Below are positions 20,659-29,817 of a stretch of DNA of 64,000 bases, in pieces; position 1 is the stretch's first letter, and the number at the start of each line of letters is the position of its first letter. A program made the position numbers and the translations under genes. This DNA is from Toxorhynchites rutilus septentrionalis. Taxonomy: Eukaryota > Arthropoda > Insecta > Diptera > Culicidae. Location of the stretch: contig NC_073746.1 of assembly GCF_029784135.1 (NCBI RefSeq), positions 5,439,136 through 5,503,135 on the forward strand, read 5' to 3'. Below the pieces are notes generated by a model. It was not told the origin of the DNA. It worked only from the letters and a program-made list of their open reading frames with translations, and ran no database searches.

Positions 20659-21860
20659 TCTAAAAAATTAGTCTGTGATGAAGAGGGTTGAGGTTCACTT
20701 TCCTGCTCAGCTGCGGTTTCCTCTGAACTTGGCTCACCAGAACAATGAGCATCAGTTAGAATTTGTTCCTCTTCCATTTTATAATGATTGTAATAATGGT
20801 CATATTCAGGTTCATAATCATAATAGTGTTGATCGTCCGTGTATTCAAGCGGATGTGCAACACGCTTGAAATTGTGTATCTGATTTGAATGTGGGTGCGG
20901 TCTTTTGTTGTCTATAGGAGGTCTGTTACCGTAGTTTATGTTGCGAGATCGGATGCTGTGATCAACCTCCATTGGTTCGGGTCTAGGTAGTGGTTTTGGA
21001 AACCAGGGCCTAGGAGGTGGTTGAAAATTTTGAGGAGAAGTTGGGAATTGAGGTCTAAATCCTTGAAAATTTTGCCTGTCAAATGGGAAGTGTTGGAACG
21101 GTTGAAAATTTCTGGGAGTCGGAATTGGAGCAAACTTCCTGAGAGGTGGTCTAGGAGGGATTTTTGAAACATCAAAGTCTCTCGGCTTGGGGATATGTAT
21201 GGGATGTTCATTGCGAAATGGAGCTGATCGGGAATCCATATTATAATAATCCAAGCAGAATTGATATGCTTGGTTCATGGTTTGTGGATTAAATGTTTTG
21301 AGGAGTTGGCACAATGGTTTCTCCAACCCTCTAATAAATGCATCTACAGATTTTTCTCTGAAAAAATCTATATGCGAATCAATGTGTAGAAAATATTTCT
21401 CTTCTGTTTGAATTTGAGCTATAATCGAAGATAAGAGTTCATTAACTCTTGAATAATAACTTCCCAAACTTTCATTGCCTGACTTCTTAATGGAGGTCAG
21501 TTCGTAATCTAACGTTTTGAGATCACGTTTATCTCTATAATATAGCAGAAGGGTCTTTTTAGTGTCAGCCCAATCGTGTTTAATATTATTTGCGTTTAAA
21601 ATATCGGCGGCTTCGCCTCTTATTTTTCTACGCACGGAACGTTCAATTAAATTTATTTGGCCTGCGGTTGCCCCGGCGTCTCGGTACATACCAAAAACGC
21701 CTTCGACATCCATCAACCAAGCTAAAAGCTCGGTTGCCTTTCCGTCGAATGGTTGCAGATCACGGATAAAATCTGGCAACCTACCTAAATCTATAAACTG
21801 TTGCATCGTTAAAGGTGCAGCAGCTGGTGCAGGGATTGGTACACCTCCTGGATTTGACAT
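20640..21860 (-). CDS. gag: Gag structural protein
   Basis: 406 residues, intact. The N-terminal half is helical and capsid-like. It is followed by a Pro/Phe/Arg-rich stretch (about residues 215-300) and an acidic Tyr/Glu/Ser-rich tail. There is no CCHC zinc knuckle, as is usual for gypsy-type Gag. The 3' end overlaps pol, and a slippery heptamer is present 12 codons before the stop. It forms the particle core in which reverse transcription occurs. The start was chosen as the first ATG after the leader, with the frame open from there to the overlap. Confidence 0.9.
   Translation of the reverse strand: MSNPGGVPIPAPAAAPLTMQQFIDLGRLPDFIRDLQPFDGKATELLAWLMDVEGVFGMYRDAGATAGQINLIERSVRRKIRGEAADILNANNIKHDWADTKKTLLLYYRDKRDLKTLDYELTSIKKSGNESLGSYYSRVNELLSSIIAQIQTEEKYFLHIDSHIDFFREKSVDAFIRGLEKPLCQLLKTFNPQTMNQAYQFCLDYYNMDSRSAPFRNEHPIHIPKPRDFDVSKIPPRPPLRKFAPIPTPRNFQPFQHFPFDRQNFQGFRPQFPTSPQNFQPPPRPWFPKPLPRPEPMEVDHSIRSRNINYGNRPPIDNKRPHPHSNQIHNFKRVAHPLEYTDDQHYYDYEPEYDHYYNHYKMEEEQILTDAHCSGEPSSEETAAEQESEPQPSSSQTNFLEWKPSW
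20661..20667 (-). promoter_or_regulatory. -1 ribosomal frameshift slippery site (T TTT TTA)
   Basis: On the element strand the Gag frame reads AAT TTT TTA, giving the canonical heptamer T TTT TTA in the right register. A one-base backward slip leads straight into the Pol frame just before its first ATG. The codon arithmetic of the two frames agrees with -1. No downstream pseudoknot was worked out. Confidence 0.8.
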
Positions 21861-22438
21861 TATTCTGTCGAAATAAAAATTGAATCTACTCTTTTTTCGA
21901 CTAATTTTTACAAAACGATTTAATAACTATTTTTTTGGAAACGCAATTAGCTTTTTTGTTTTCACTCTTGAAGAACTAAATCACTCTGTTCACTATTTTT
22001 GGTTGAGAAATGAATTACAAATTTCACTTTTTCTTGAAAAATCACTACACTTAGGTTTCTAAAAAATAGAAAATAGAAGAATAACTTACATAAAGGACCT
22101 AGTCCTGGATATGGCCAACATCACACGTTGGACTTTTCGGTGGCTGTCCTCTGTAAACGGGGGATCTACAAGCAGGCAGGTTTGGGTATCCGTTTTACTT
22201 CCGCTACTCCGGGCCAGCGGTGCCGATCGGGATCAGGTCCTCGGTGTCTTGTAGTTCGCTTTTGCGATGTGTAGTACCTGGCTCTTTGAACCAGTAATAT
22301 TCGAACACAACCTGGCTCTTTGAACCAATAAAAACACTTTAATCAAGATTTTGGTTGCACTAATTTTTTCTTAAGAGTTTTGCACTACACTAAACACTTT
22401 ATACAATTCCCGCTTTAGAGGATCTCGCCGGAGCCTCC
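21861..22438 (-). other. 5' leader of gypsy-type element
   Basis: A 578-base untranslated leader between the 5' LTR and gag. No ORF. It contains an imperfect direct repeat (CCTGGCTCTTTGAACCA twice, 22269-22325). It presumably carries packaging signals and the env splice donor, neither of which could be pinpointed. Confidence 0.6.
22421..22438 (-). promoter_or_regulatory. Primer-binding site
   Basis: Directly adjoining the 5' LTR on the element strand: the last LTR base T followed by GGAGGCTCCGGCGAGATC. This gives the usual TGG start complementary to a tRNA CCA end. The tRNA itself was not identified. Confidence 0.6.
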
Positions 22439-22730
22439 AGTTAAGATTTCACGGACGTGATAATCTTTTTAAAAAACGCGACCACACTTGTCGATAGCCT
22501 AGCACTAACTAACTTTTATTTGATTATTTAAATTTTTCTACAGTTCATAATGCAAAGTTGCAGTTTCGTGCCTCTGCTTATCCACGCCGAAAACTGCCAA
22601 AGTTTATTGATCCAAAGTTGTCGTCAGCATACTTCGATGACCCCGTTCTGCTGGCTCGATTGCCAACGACCGCCAATGTTGTTGTCAGCAAATTGTTGCT
22701 GTCGCCGCCCGGGTACCTCCGTTGCTAACT
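22439..22730 (-). repeat. 5' LTR of gypsy-type element
   Basis: 292 bases, the partner of 15680-15971, with the same AGTTA/TAACT termini. For this orientation it is the promoter-bearing LTR. A frame that runs through it on the plus strand (from 22550) is an accident of the LTR joined to the RTE fragment. Confidence 0.92.
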
Positions 22731-23362
22731 CGCGCAGTAATGCTGCAACGAGCGACTCGACAAAACGTGGATCAATACAGACTGAAGCGAAGGCAGCAAA
22801 CACATCTCTTTCGGGAAAAAAGGCCCGCCTGGAACAGAACGAGTGTGACGAGATGGAGCTGCTTTATCGTTCTCGAGAATCGCGGACGTTCTTCAAGAAG
22901 CTAAACGTCTCGCACAAGGACTTTGTGCCGCGGGCCGAAATGTACAGGAACAAGGAAGGAGACATCATGAAGAACGATCGCGAGGTAATCGAAAGGTGGA
23001 GGCAGCACTACGATGAACACCTGAACAGCGCGCAGACAGAAGACCAAGACGGCGTTGAGGAGGACTACACCGGTGCAGTGAACAGCGACGACGTACCACC
23101 CCCGACGATGGGTGAAGTTAAGAAGGTCATCAATCAGCTAAAGCACCACAAAGCAGCTGGTAAAGATGGCCTCGCAGCGGAACTCTTCAAGAGAGGTACG
23201 GGAAAACTTGAAGAGTGTATACACCGGTTGATAGTCAAGATCTGGGACACAGAACAGCTACCGGAGGAGTGGAAGGACGGGGTAATCTGGCCCATCTATA
23301 AAAAAGGTGACAAGCTGTTGTGTGGGAACTATCGTGCAATCATAATCCTGAATGGTGAATAG
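22731..23362 (+). pseudogene. RTE-like non-LTR ORF fragment, right half
   Basis: Continues the frame interrupted at 15679 (VRAVMLQRATRQNVDQYRLK). It reads into the linker and start of the RT: ESRTFFKKLN, WRQHYDEHLN, HKAAGKDGLAAELFK, LPEEWKDGVIWPIYKKGD, GNYRAI. A frame change near the A-run at about 22818 separates the first 30 codons from the rest. The RT is cut off at the LN codons near 23353, before the catalytic domain. Typical RTE clade wording; dead copy. Confidence 0.8.
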
Positions 23363-23965
23363 CCTTCGTCCAGACATTTCTACAGCAGCGTTTCGAACAT
23401 ATCCAGAAATACATAGATGCTAAAAGCTAGATCTACATTTGAATCACATTCTTTGTAGAGTCCAAACAAGCCTGTCACGATAGTGTCTTATTAATTGTGT
23501 TTCCTAATAGATAAATATAAGGAACCATTGAAACACTGCTCATATAATTACTACCTGAAGCATACCTGAGCATACCTAAATTTCTGCATTTGAATCTTCA
23601 AGTAGATAATGAAACAATCAGATCAGTAGTAAAATTAAAATAATTTTGATTCTTAGCATTATAGCTAAGATGGAAAAAATATGTTTTAATCCGCAAAATC
23701 TCCTAGGCCTTTTTGCCGATAATATCCTTCAACTGGACATATTATTTCATTGGAAATTCGCATGGTTACGCTTGTAGGCAAAAAAATGATTAAAAAAAAC
23801 TTTTTAAGTTAAACGGTTTCCTTGTGATTAAACATAATAATAATACAGATAATGTACTAAAAGCTAGAAAATAATTAGGCCAGTAGCAGTTATCATACCC
23901 CTTCTTTCATTAATCAAGGACATTGATGAGACTAAAATAAAATCGCGGGGTATATGATGAAACAA
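23363..23965. other. AT-rich intergenic, no feature seen
   Basis: No ORF, repeat boundary or RNA gene could be supported between the RTE fragment and the mariner remnant. Confidence 0.4.
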
Positions 23966-24984
23966 TTAAATGAGATGATAATCACTTGGAGCCAGGTCCA
24001 GACTATACGGTGGGTGCAATAGGACATCCCATCCGAGCTCCCGTAGCTTCTGGTGGGTCATCAAAGATGTGCGAGCCCGAGCGTTGTCCTGGAGGAAAAC
24101 AACACCATTCCTATTGATCATTTCTGGCCACTTCTGGTCAATCACCTTCTTCAAACGGTCAAGCTGCTCACAGTAGAGAACCGAGTTGAGGGTCTGGCCA
24201 TAGTTGATGGATGATCCCCTTCCAATCCCACCAAACACACAGCAAAACCGTCAATTCGGGCTTGGCGATTATTTGGGCCGGCTCACCGCGCTTCGACCAC
24301 GACTTTTTTCGCTTTAGGTTGTCGTACGTGATCCACTTTTCATCACCAGTCACCATCTTCTTCAAAAATGGGTCGAGTTCGTCCGTTTCAGCAGTGCATC
24401 GCAGGCGTTGATTCGGTCTAAAAGTTTTTTTTGCGTCAACTCGCGTGACACCCTTACATCCAGCTTTTTTTGGAATCCAATCTTCTGCAAATGGTTCCAA
24501 ACGGTTTTATGGTCTATACCTAGTTCCTGGCCCATCGAGCGAGTGCTCACATGCCGGTCTACTTGGATGATTTCAACGATTTTATCGGTTTCCACGACGA
24601 TTGGCCTACCAGTACGGGGTGTATCTTCGACAGTCACTACACCAGAACGAAATCGATCAAACCAACGCTGTGCTGTGCGAATCGTTACAGTATCGGGTCC
24701 ATAAACTACACGAATTTTTTCGGCCGCCTTCGTTGCAGTTTTACCTCGCAGGTAGTAAAAACGTAAAATATGGCGAATTTCTTGCTTGGTGGACTCCATC
24801 TTTGACGCGCTAGAACTTTAGACTGAAAAGGATAATCACAACACTGTCAAAATGACACTTGTAGCACAGATTGTCGTCTTTAAATAGCCGTATAGTATGA
24901 CCCGATGCGATAAGTACAACACAAGATATGTTTAAGTGTTGCCATATATTGACAATATACGACATTTCTTTTTTCCCAACCCAA
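23966..24984 (-). pseudogene. Mariner (DD34D) element, 3'-truncated with two frameshifts
   Basis: The 5' TIR is on the right: the element strand starts TTGGGTTGGGAAAAAAGAAA, next to a TA at 24985-24986. The transposase starts at 24799 with two helix-turn-helix regions (WFDRFRSG, then VDRHVSTRSMGQELGIDHKTVWNHLQKIGF). The catalytic aspartates are visible in TGDEKW, FLQDNA and SLDLAPSDYHL. Three frames are needed, overlapping at 24500-24362 and 24238-24168, so there are two frameshifts. The sequence stops right after the third aspartate and no 3' TIR is seen. A non-functional copy of the mosquito mariner group. Confidence 0.85.
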
Positions 24985-24986
24985 TA

Positions 24987-25870
24987 CAAACAGATCAAGA
25001 TCGCACTCCCGACATTCTTCAAAAAATGGAAGTAAAAGTGATGAACCAGCCGAAATGTGTTGAAAGTCACTATATAATAGAGAAAAAAAAATCCAGCTGA
25101 ATGACACCATTTAAAAAAGTTATTAGTTTTTTTGGGACTGCGGCCATCTTGGATTTGGAGTCAATACGTCTTAGTAAGAGAATTCTTTGATAATTTATAT
25201 CTCAAAAACAATGAGGCGTACCGATATAGTGTCTTAGAAAGAGTTATACAGTATTGATGTTTAAAGGTGAAAAATTATGCACTGAGAAAAAAATAGTACT
25301 CTTTTTTAATTACGAAAAAAAATTAATTTGCAATATCTTAAATATATATTTTCATTTTTTTCATATAAAATAGAAGTCATGTAGAAAATCTTGATTTCAA
25401 GATGGTAGCACTATTTTTGACAAACTTTGTGGAACATCGAATTTTTATGAATTTTCGAAACTTTAAATTTTTGTATGTTACCATCAATTTCAGACGCAAA
25501 TTATGAATTCTGATGTGATTTACAACAATTTCATTATCAACCATCTTCTAAATACAGCCATTCTCGAGATATTTTAAAGAATATTTCTCATTTATTGTCT
25601 TTTTTATAGCAAATAGGCTCTTTTAATATGTTTGTCGTATTATACCGTCACGTTCATGTAAAATTTCATGAATTTGCTTATATTTTCCAACAACTTTTCT
25701 AGATGCATAATTATGGTAAAAATATATGTTTAGGAGTTACGTTGAAAAACATTTGAATGTGCGGCGCAAACGAAGCAATCAATATGAAAATTGTAAAGTT
25801 AACTTTCAGCTTCGATATGGCCGGTGTTAAGTCAGACCAGACCATGTTATATTTTTATGATTTCGAGAAA
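24987..25870. other. AT-rich intergenic, no gene
   Basis: No coding signal. A few phrases (for example GAAAAAAAT runs and SINE-unrelated T-tracts) recur elsewhere, but no element can be delimited. Confidence 0.35.
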
Positions 25871-25875
25871 AACGA

Positions 25876-26237
25876 GCATGAAGTTTGGTGCTACAAGGGG
25901 TTTTCATTATGCGTTCACAACAATTTCGATAAGTTATTCCTGCTGTACCCGTGATTTTTCAAACCTGATAAATGTGAAATGTAGCTTACAAAATGTTTAA
26001 CCTAATACAATCAATAGCTCGAAATTTTTAATTTTGCGACTTGGTTCGCTCTGACTTTACACCGACGATATGGTCGGTTATTGATTGTTATTGATTGCAT
26101 TTGGTTAGCTACATTATGTAAGCTACATACCACATTTATCAGATTTGGAAAATCATGCATACAGCAGGAATAACGGATCGAAATTGTTATGATTGATCAA
26201 CGAAAACCCCTAATAGTAAGCAGTCATAGCGGACCAT
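25876..26237. repeat. Long imperfect inverted repeat (foldback hairpin)
   Basis: Arms of about 160 bases (25876-26035 and about 26082-26237) are imperfect reverse complements around a loop of roughly 45 bases. Landmarks are AGGGGTTTTC facing GAAAACCCCT, TTATTCCTGCTGTA facing ATACAGCAGGAATAA, and GATAAATGTG facing CACATTTATC. A third shorter match (the GTGTTAAGTCAGA-type phrase at about 25830 and its complement at about 26060) overlaps the loop. Probably a palindromic non-autonomous DNA element. Confidence 0.65.
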
Positions 26238-26699
26238 GTACCATTTACAATGGCGAAATGGCTCTATATCATGTGCAGACAGAATGGACCATGTGACAAT
26301 CATTTGTATATTGAATTTAAACAATATCCAAGCGCCGAATTCATACCAACAAAACATTTTCTTGAAGCTAAGAGGTACCTTGTTGAAATGTGCTTGAAAT
26401 ATTAAATAATAAACTTGGTCCCCCTGACTGAACGGATCAGTGAAAAATGCTGGTCTTCAGTGTGAATGATCGAAACATATATTATTCCAGAGTGCTATTT
26501 AAAGTGTAGCGATGAAATTGAATTCAAATTTGACGATTCTATTGACGAACACTGATCTTAGACATGATTTGGTATGACATGATTTGGTATCCGTTCTTCA
26601 CGATTTAACTCAAGAACGGAGCAATGAATTTGAACAGTCAGTATCAGGTTTGATGCGTCTTAGTCTGCATCAGATTTATATGCCTCAAAATAAATTATA

Positions 26700-26816
26700 T
26701 ACCATGAATATAGATCACGTACAGAAAAATAATTTCTGTGGGGATTTAAGTGTTCGAAATTAGTTAAATGACACTATCAATTGTTGATGGGACGAAGTTC
26801 GCCGGATCAGCTAGTA
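26700..26816 (+). repeat. 3' end of Helitron-like repeat
   Basis: Ends GATGGGACGAAGTTCGCCGG and then TCAGCTAGT, matching the ends at about 12983 and 54772. Only the 3' terminus is recognisable. Confidence 0.4.
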
Positions 26817-27630
26817 TAATAATAAAATGTAGGAGAGGTGATTATCAGCATAAATACGAATTGAAACAGTTATATATTTAGAATCAACTACCTGTGTATT
26901 TAATAACTAATAAAAAATGATGAGTGCTAGAAAGTCTAATTAAAAAAAAATTCAAGTTATCGAACGGATCCAGGCAGGATAGGTAGGAAGTAACGCTCAC
27001 GGAAAAAATGGATTTATTCTCGACAACAATCATAATGTAGTCCACGAAAAAGATCAAAAGCATTATTATCTCCCTCCATTCGAGAAATATAATATTCTTA
27101 TCAGTGTTTTGATCCATTTCAATCCTTCTCAAAAATAGGTACAGTGATATCAACTAATATCAATACCACTATCACAATTGTAATAGAAAACGTAACTAAC
27201 GTTGGATGTCGGCTACAGACATGGATGAACACTCGGATTTGAAGCATCTCTGTTCCATAGATAACTCTTTGGATAACCGATTAATGTTGTGAACGTATGT
27301 GTAACATTACTGTAATCTATCTGTTAACGATAATCCATCCATAAGAACACTTTACGGCGCAGATTTGGAATATTTTTGTTGGCCGACACAATGATTAGTC
27401 ACATAGTAAACTACGAGACTACACATTTTCCATTCTCCCCCGTAAAACGAACACCAAGGCAGGATAGTCAGTAATACAAGATCGCAATCTAAATACTGTG
27501 GATTATTGCCGTCCAATACCAAACAACGGTTGGCTGTTTGAAATCAAAAACACACGCTTAGCCGGCATTCAGTATACTGGCGCACTTTTTATTTGCTTTA
27601 TTCATTCGCTACCACCACATTCGAGCGATT
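26817..27630. other. Upstream intergenic region of the gene at 27.8 kb
   Basis: No ORF or repeat could be supported. It lies directly upstream of a TATA box and may hold regulatory DNA of the plus-strand gene. Confidence 0.3.
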
Positions 27631-27636
27631 GGAAGC

Positions 27637-27671
27637 TATAAAAGAGGTATCATATGTTCCTCTGGGCGACA
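27637..27671 (+). promoter_or_regulatory. Candidate core promoter (TATAAAA + initiator)
   Basis: TATAAAA at 27637-27643, and a CAGT initiator-like tetramer starting at 27670, 34 bases from the TATA start. The first ATG of the proposed exon 1 lies about 155 bases downstream. Confidence 0.45.
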
Positions 27672-27826
27672 GTAGGTCTGAACCCTATTCTGCAGATTGA
27701 CGCTTCCGTCTGTTTTTAGCGAGTGGACCACTGAGAGTACTGCTCCAATTGCATCCGCTGTGCAAACACGTGCAATCATTCGAGCAAGCACAGTACTACA
27801 AAGAACGAAATATTGGAACCGGCGGA

Positions 27827-27902
27827 ATGTGCAATTGTTTGCTTCAAAGTGGCGTCTCTCTCTCGTTTCTTGCGCTATCAATTTCGACCGCACCGAACAG
27901 CC
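27827..27902 (+). CDS. Putative first coding exon of unknown gene
   Basis: Starts at an ATG with acceptable context (GGCGGAATGT). It encodes about 25 residues and ends at a good donor (CC|GTATGT, GT at 27903). The donor phase (one base of a codon) exactly fits the acceptor at 27998-27999, giving a 97-base intron. This is the simplest model consistent with the TATA box upstream. An alternative is that exon 2 joins a more distant exon. Confidence 0.4.
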
Positions 27903-27999
27903 GTATGTCGCCAGTCACTTTTGGAATATTCCAATTTGTTAACGCTTATCATTATTTTGATTTTCATATGTTTTCTTCTGCTTCGTGCTCATTTTGCAG

Positions 28000-28496
28000 G
28001 TCTTAGCTCTCGCCAAGACACGGCGTCCCCAACCGATACAGCATGTTCATCGGAGTCACCTGCATTTCTAGGCCCAGCATCACATTTACTAATGTACGAC
28101 CAGAACAGCTCCGAAGAGGAGCTGGAGGTTATCAACGGTGGCGTTCCAGAAGTTGGAAGTGAAACCGATGGCGATGGTGGCGGTGATAGCGGTGGAGGTG
28201 GTGCCGATAGTGCTAGTGGTATCAGCACAGGAAGCAGTGAAAGTGTTAATCGAGCTGGAGCGATAGTTATGATACCAGGTCGGCAGCCACTAACTGCTGC
28301 AAGCTTCAGCAACACCGGTGATGAAATTGATGATTGCACGGAGGAACTTTGTCTATCAACATCTTCGGCAGCCGGTACTTTGAGGCCATTGGCGATCACT
28401 CCGACTCAGCTGGCAGCGACCAAGCGGTGTAATCCAAACATGCTGCTGGAAAAACGCAAACGTTCGCTGGCGCACAGCTCAGATGATGAGGTGAGG

Positions 28497-28535
<39 letters not shown>

Positions 28536-29241
28536 TATCAAATTGTATTTGGTTTATTAATGTTTTTTCGATCCATTTTAGGTGCGCCATTTGCTGGAAC
28601 AGCAACATCACCATCACCATCAGCCGATGCTGTCGGCGCCTGTAAACTTTCGCACGTCACCTCCTCTAGAAGCTTTAAAACCACACCGTGGCCATATAAT
28701 CCAGCGTTCAACCACACCACTCATTCTAACGGAAAGTGGCCGCGGTCTGGAGCACATTAGAATATCGTCGTCCTCGTCGATCTCATCGACAACGTCTTCG
28801 CTCTCGTCACTGGGAGGTGGTGGTGCTGGTTGTGGGCCAACAGCTATCTACGGGGGCGTTGGATGTCTGCCCACCTGTGATAGTCCCTCGACAGTCAACT
28901 GTAGCACTAATATCAACAGCCATCATCAACATCATCATAATCATCATCATCAACATCATCATCAACATCATCATCAACAACAACAGCAGAATAGTAACAA
29001 TCTAGCACTGTTAAGTACAACTAATACAACTGCTGCTACCGCATCAGGGGCAGTGGGAATGCCATTTGTGGGCCCAGACTCGGCCACGGTAGTAACCAAT
29101 ATGGAAATTAGCCGATCGGTGAGCCCCCCGGCGAAGGTATTTCACTGTGCGGTGTCCCCTCGCCGGCGACAGTCGCGCCATCAGCAGCAGAGACTGCAGC
29201 GGCCACACAGGCCTTGTTTAGATTTCGATAAGATGCAGCAA
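28000..29241 (+). CDS. Unknown protein, exons 2 and 3 (28000-28490, 28582-29241)
   Basis: Exon 2 follows the acceptor CATTTTGCAG and ends at GATGAG|GTGAGG. Exon 3 follows TCCATTTTAG. The intron of 91 bases is phase 0. Exon 2 encodes an acidic, Gly/Ser-rich region and ends in a basic KRKRSLAHSSDDE segment, a possible nuclear signal. Exon 3 encodes VRHLLEQ, a Ser-rich stretch, a His/Gln tract, and a conserved-looking end with SPPAKVFHCAVSPRRRQSR and RPCLDFDKMQQ. Exon 3 ends at a strong donor (CAA|GTGAGT, phase 0); read-through would add 20 residues and stop at 29304. With exons 1 and 4 the protein would be 433 residues. The family is not recognised; the LDFDKM motif faintly recalls vertebrate FAM53 proteins. 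Probably nuclear and regulatory, by composition only. Confidence 0.7.
28501..28530 (+). repeat. (CT)15 microsatellite inside a 91-bp intron
   Basis: The dinucleotide run begins 10 bases after the splice donor at 28491 and fills a third of the intron. Confidence 0.95.
28921..28992 (+). repeat. CAT/CAA trinucleotide tract coding His/Gln
   Basis: Imperfect CAT-CAC-CAA repeats inside exon 3 encode a His-rich run followed by five Gln. Length variation among alleles is likely. Confidence 0.85.
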
Positions 29242-29526
29242 GTGAGTATCTATCGGTTCGAGCCGATCCCGAACAGTAGGTTTAGAAAGTGTGCCACAGT
29301 TTGAGCTGGTTGAGAACAAATTTATTGTAATAATGAGGGTAGTTTGTTTGTGAGTATTTTGTGGCAATATAAGTTGATCGGGGAGTTTTGGAATTAAAAA
29401 AAAGTCCGTGAAAACATTGGAAATAATAAACTTACTGAGTCACGTTTTCATCAAAACATGTGTGCCCAACGACACTTTTGTGGGTTGAACGATGGATTCG
29501 AGCTGTTACATCTAATCGCACAAAAA

Positions 29527-29564
29527 ATGATGCGATAAGTCTCATGCATTACTTATCGCATCAT
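29527..29564. repeat. Hairpin with 14-bp perfect arms
   Basis: ATGATGCGATAAGT (29527-29540) faces ACTTATCGCATCAT (29551-29564) across a 10-base loop. Each arm holds a GATAA core. Confidence 0.9.
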
Positions 29565-29817
29565 TAGATAATGACCTGCCACAATCACGCACGATAAATG
29601 GAGATCGGCAGCTGTAGCCTAAGTATGGAAAATATATTTAAAGATGCCTCTTTTACAATTCCTAGGATCAGCGCAAATTTTATTGTAAGTAGCTATGTAA
29701 AGTTATAGCTTCCCTATGAATTTCGCTAGAAGGACAGGTCCCTTATATGGGCCAATCCCAATCAATTTTGATGCTCAATTTATCCAGAATTACTTGCATA
29801 GTAACAAAAAACATTGT

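Larger units (their letters stand above)
15680..22730 (-). mobile_element. Complete gypsy-type LTR retrotransposon / errantivirus with env
   Basis: A 7051-bp element on the minus strand: 292-bp LTRs that look identical by eye, a primer-binding site, gag, pol in the -1 frame, a splice acceptor before env, env, and a polypurine tract. The LTR ends are AGTTA...TAACT as in gypsy, and the 4-bp target duplication is CGCG. All three reading frames are open. Order, overlap style, absence of a Gag zinc knuckle, and an F-type envelope place it with insect errantiviruses (gypsy/ZAM group of Ty3/gypsy). It sits inside an RTE-like ORF in opposite orientation. Identical LTRs imply a recent insertion. Confidence 0.93.

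Noticed and set aside
22550..23362. Single plus-strand frame of 270 codons
   Set aside because: It is a chance join of LTR sequence with the RTE-like fragment; the first 60 codons are LTR.
27813..27999. Hydrophobic, membrane-like stretch preceding exon 2 in the same frame
   Set aside because: It has no ATG and coincides with the pyrimidine tract of the proposed 97-bp intron, so it is most likely intronic.
28582..29241. Naming the gene as a FAM53 homologue
   Set aside because: Only the LDFDKM-like motif supports it; the rest does not align from memory and the C-terminus differs.
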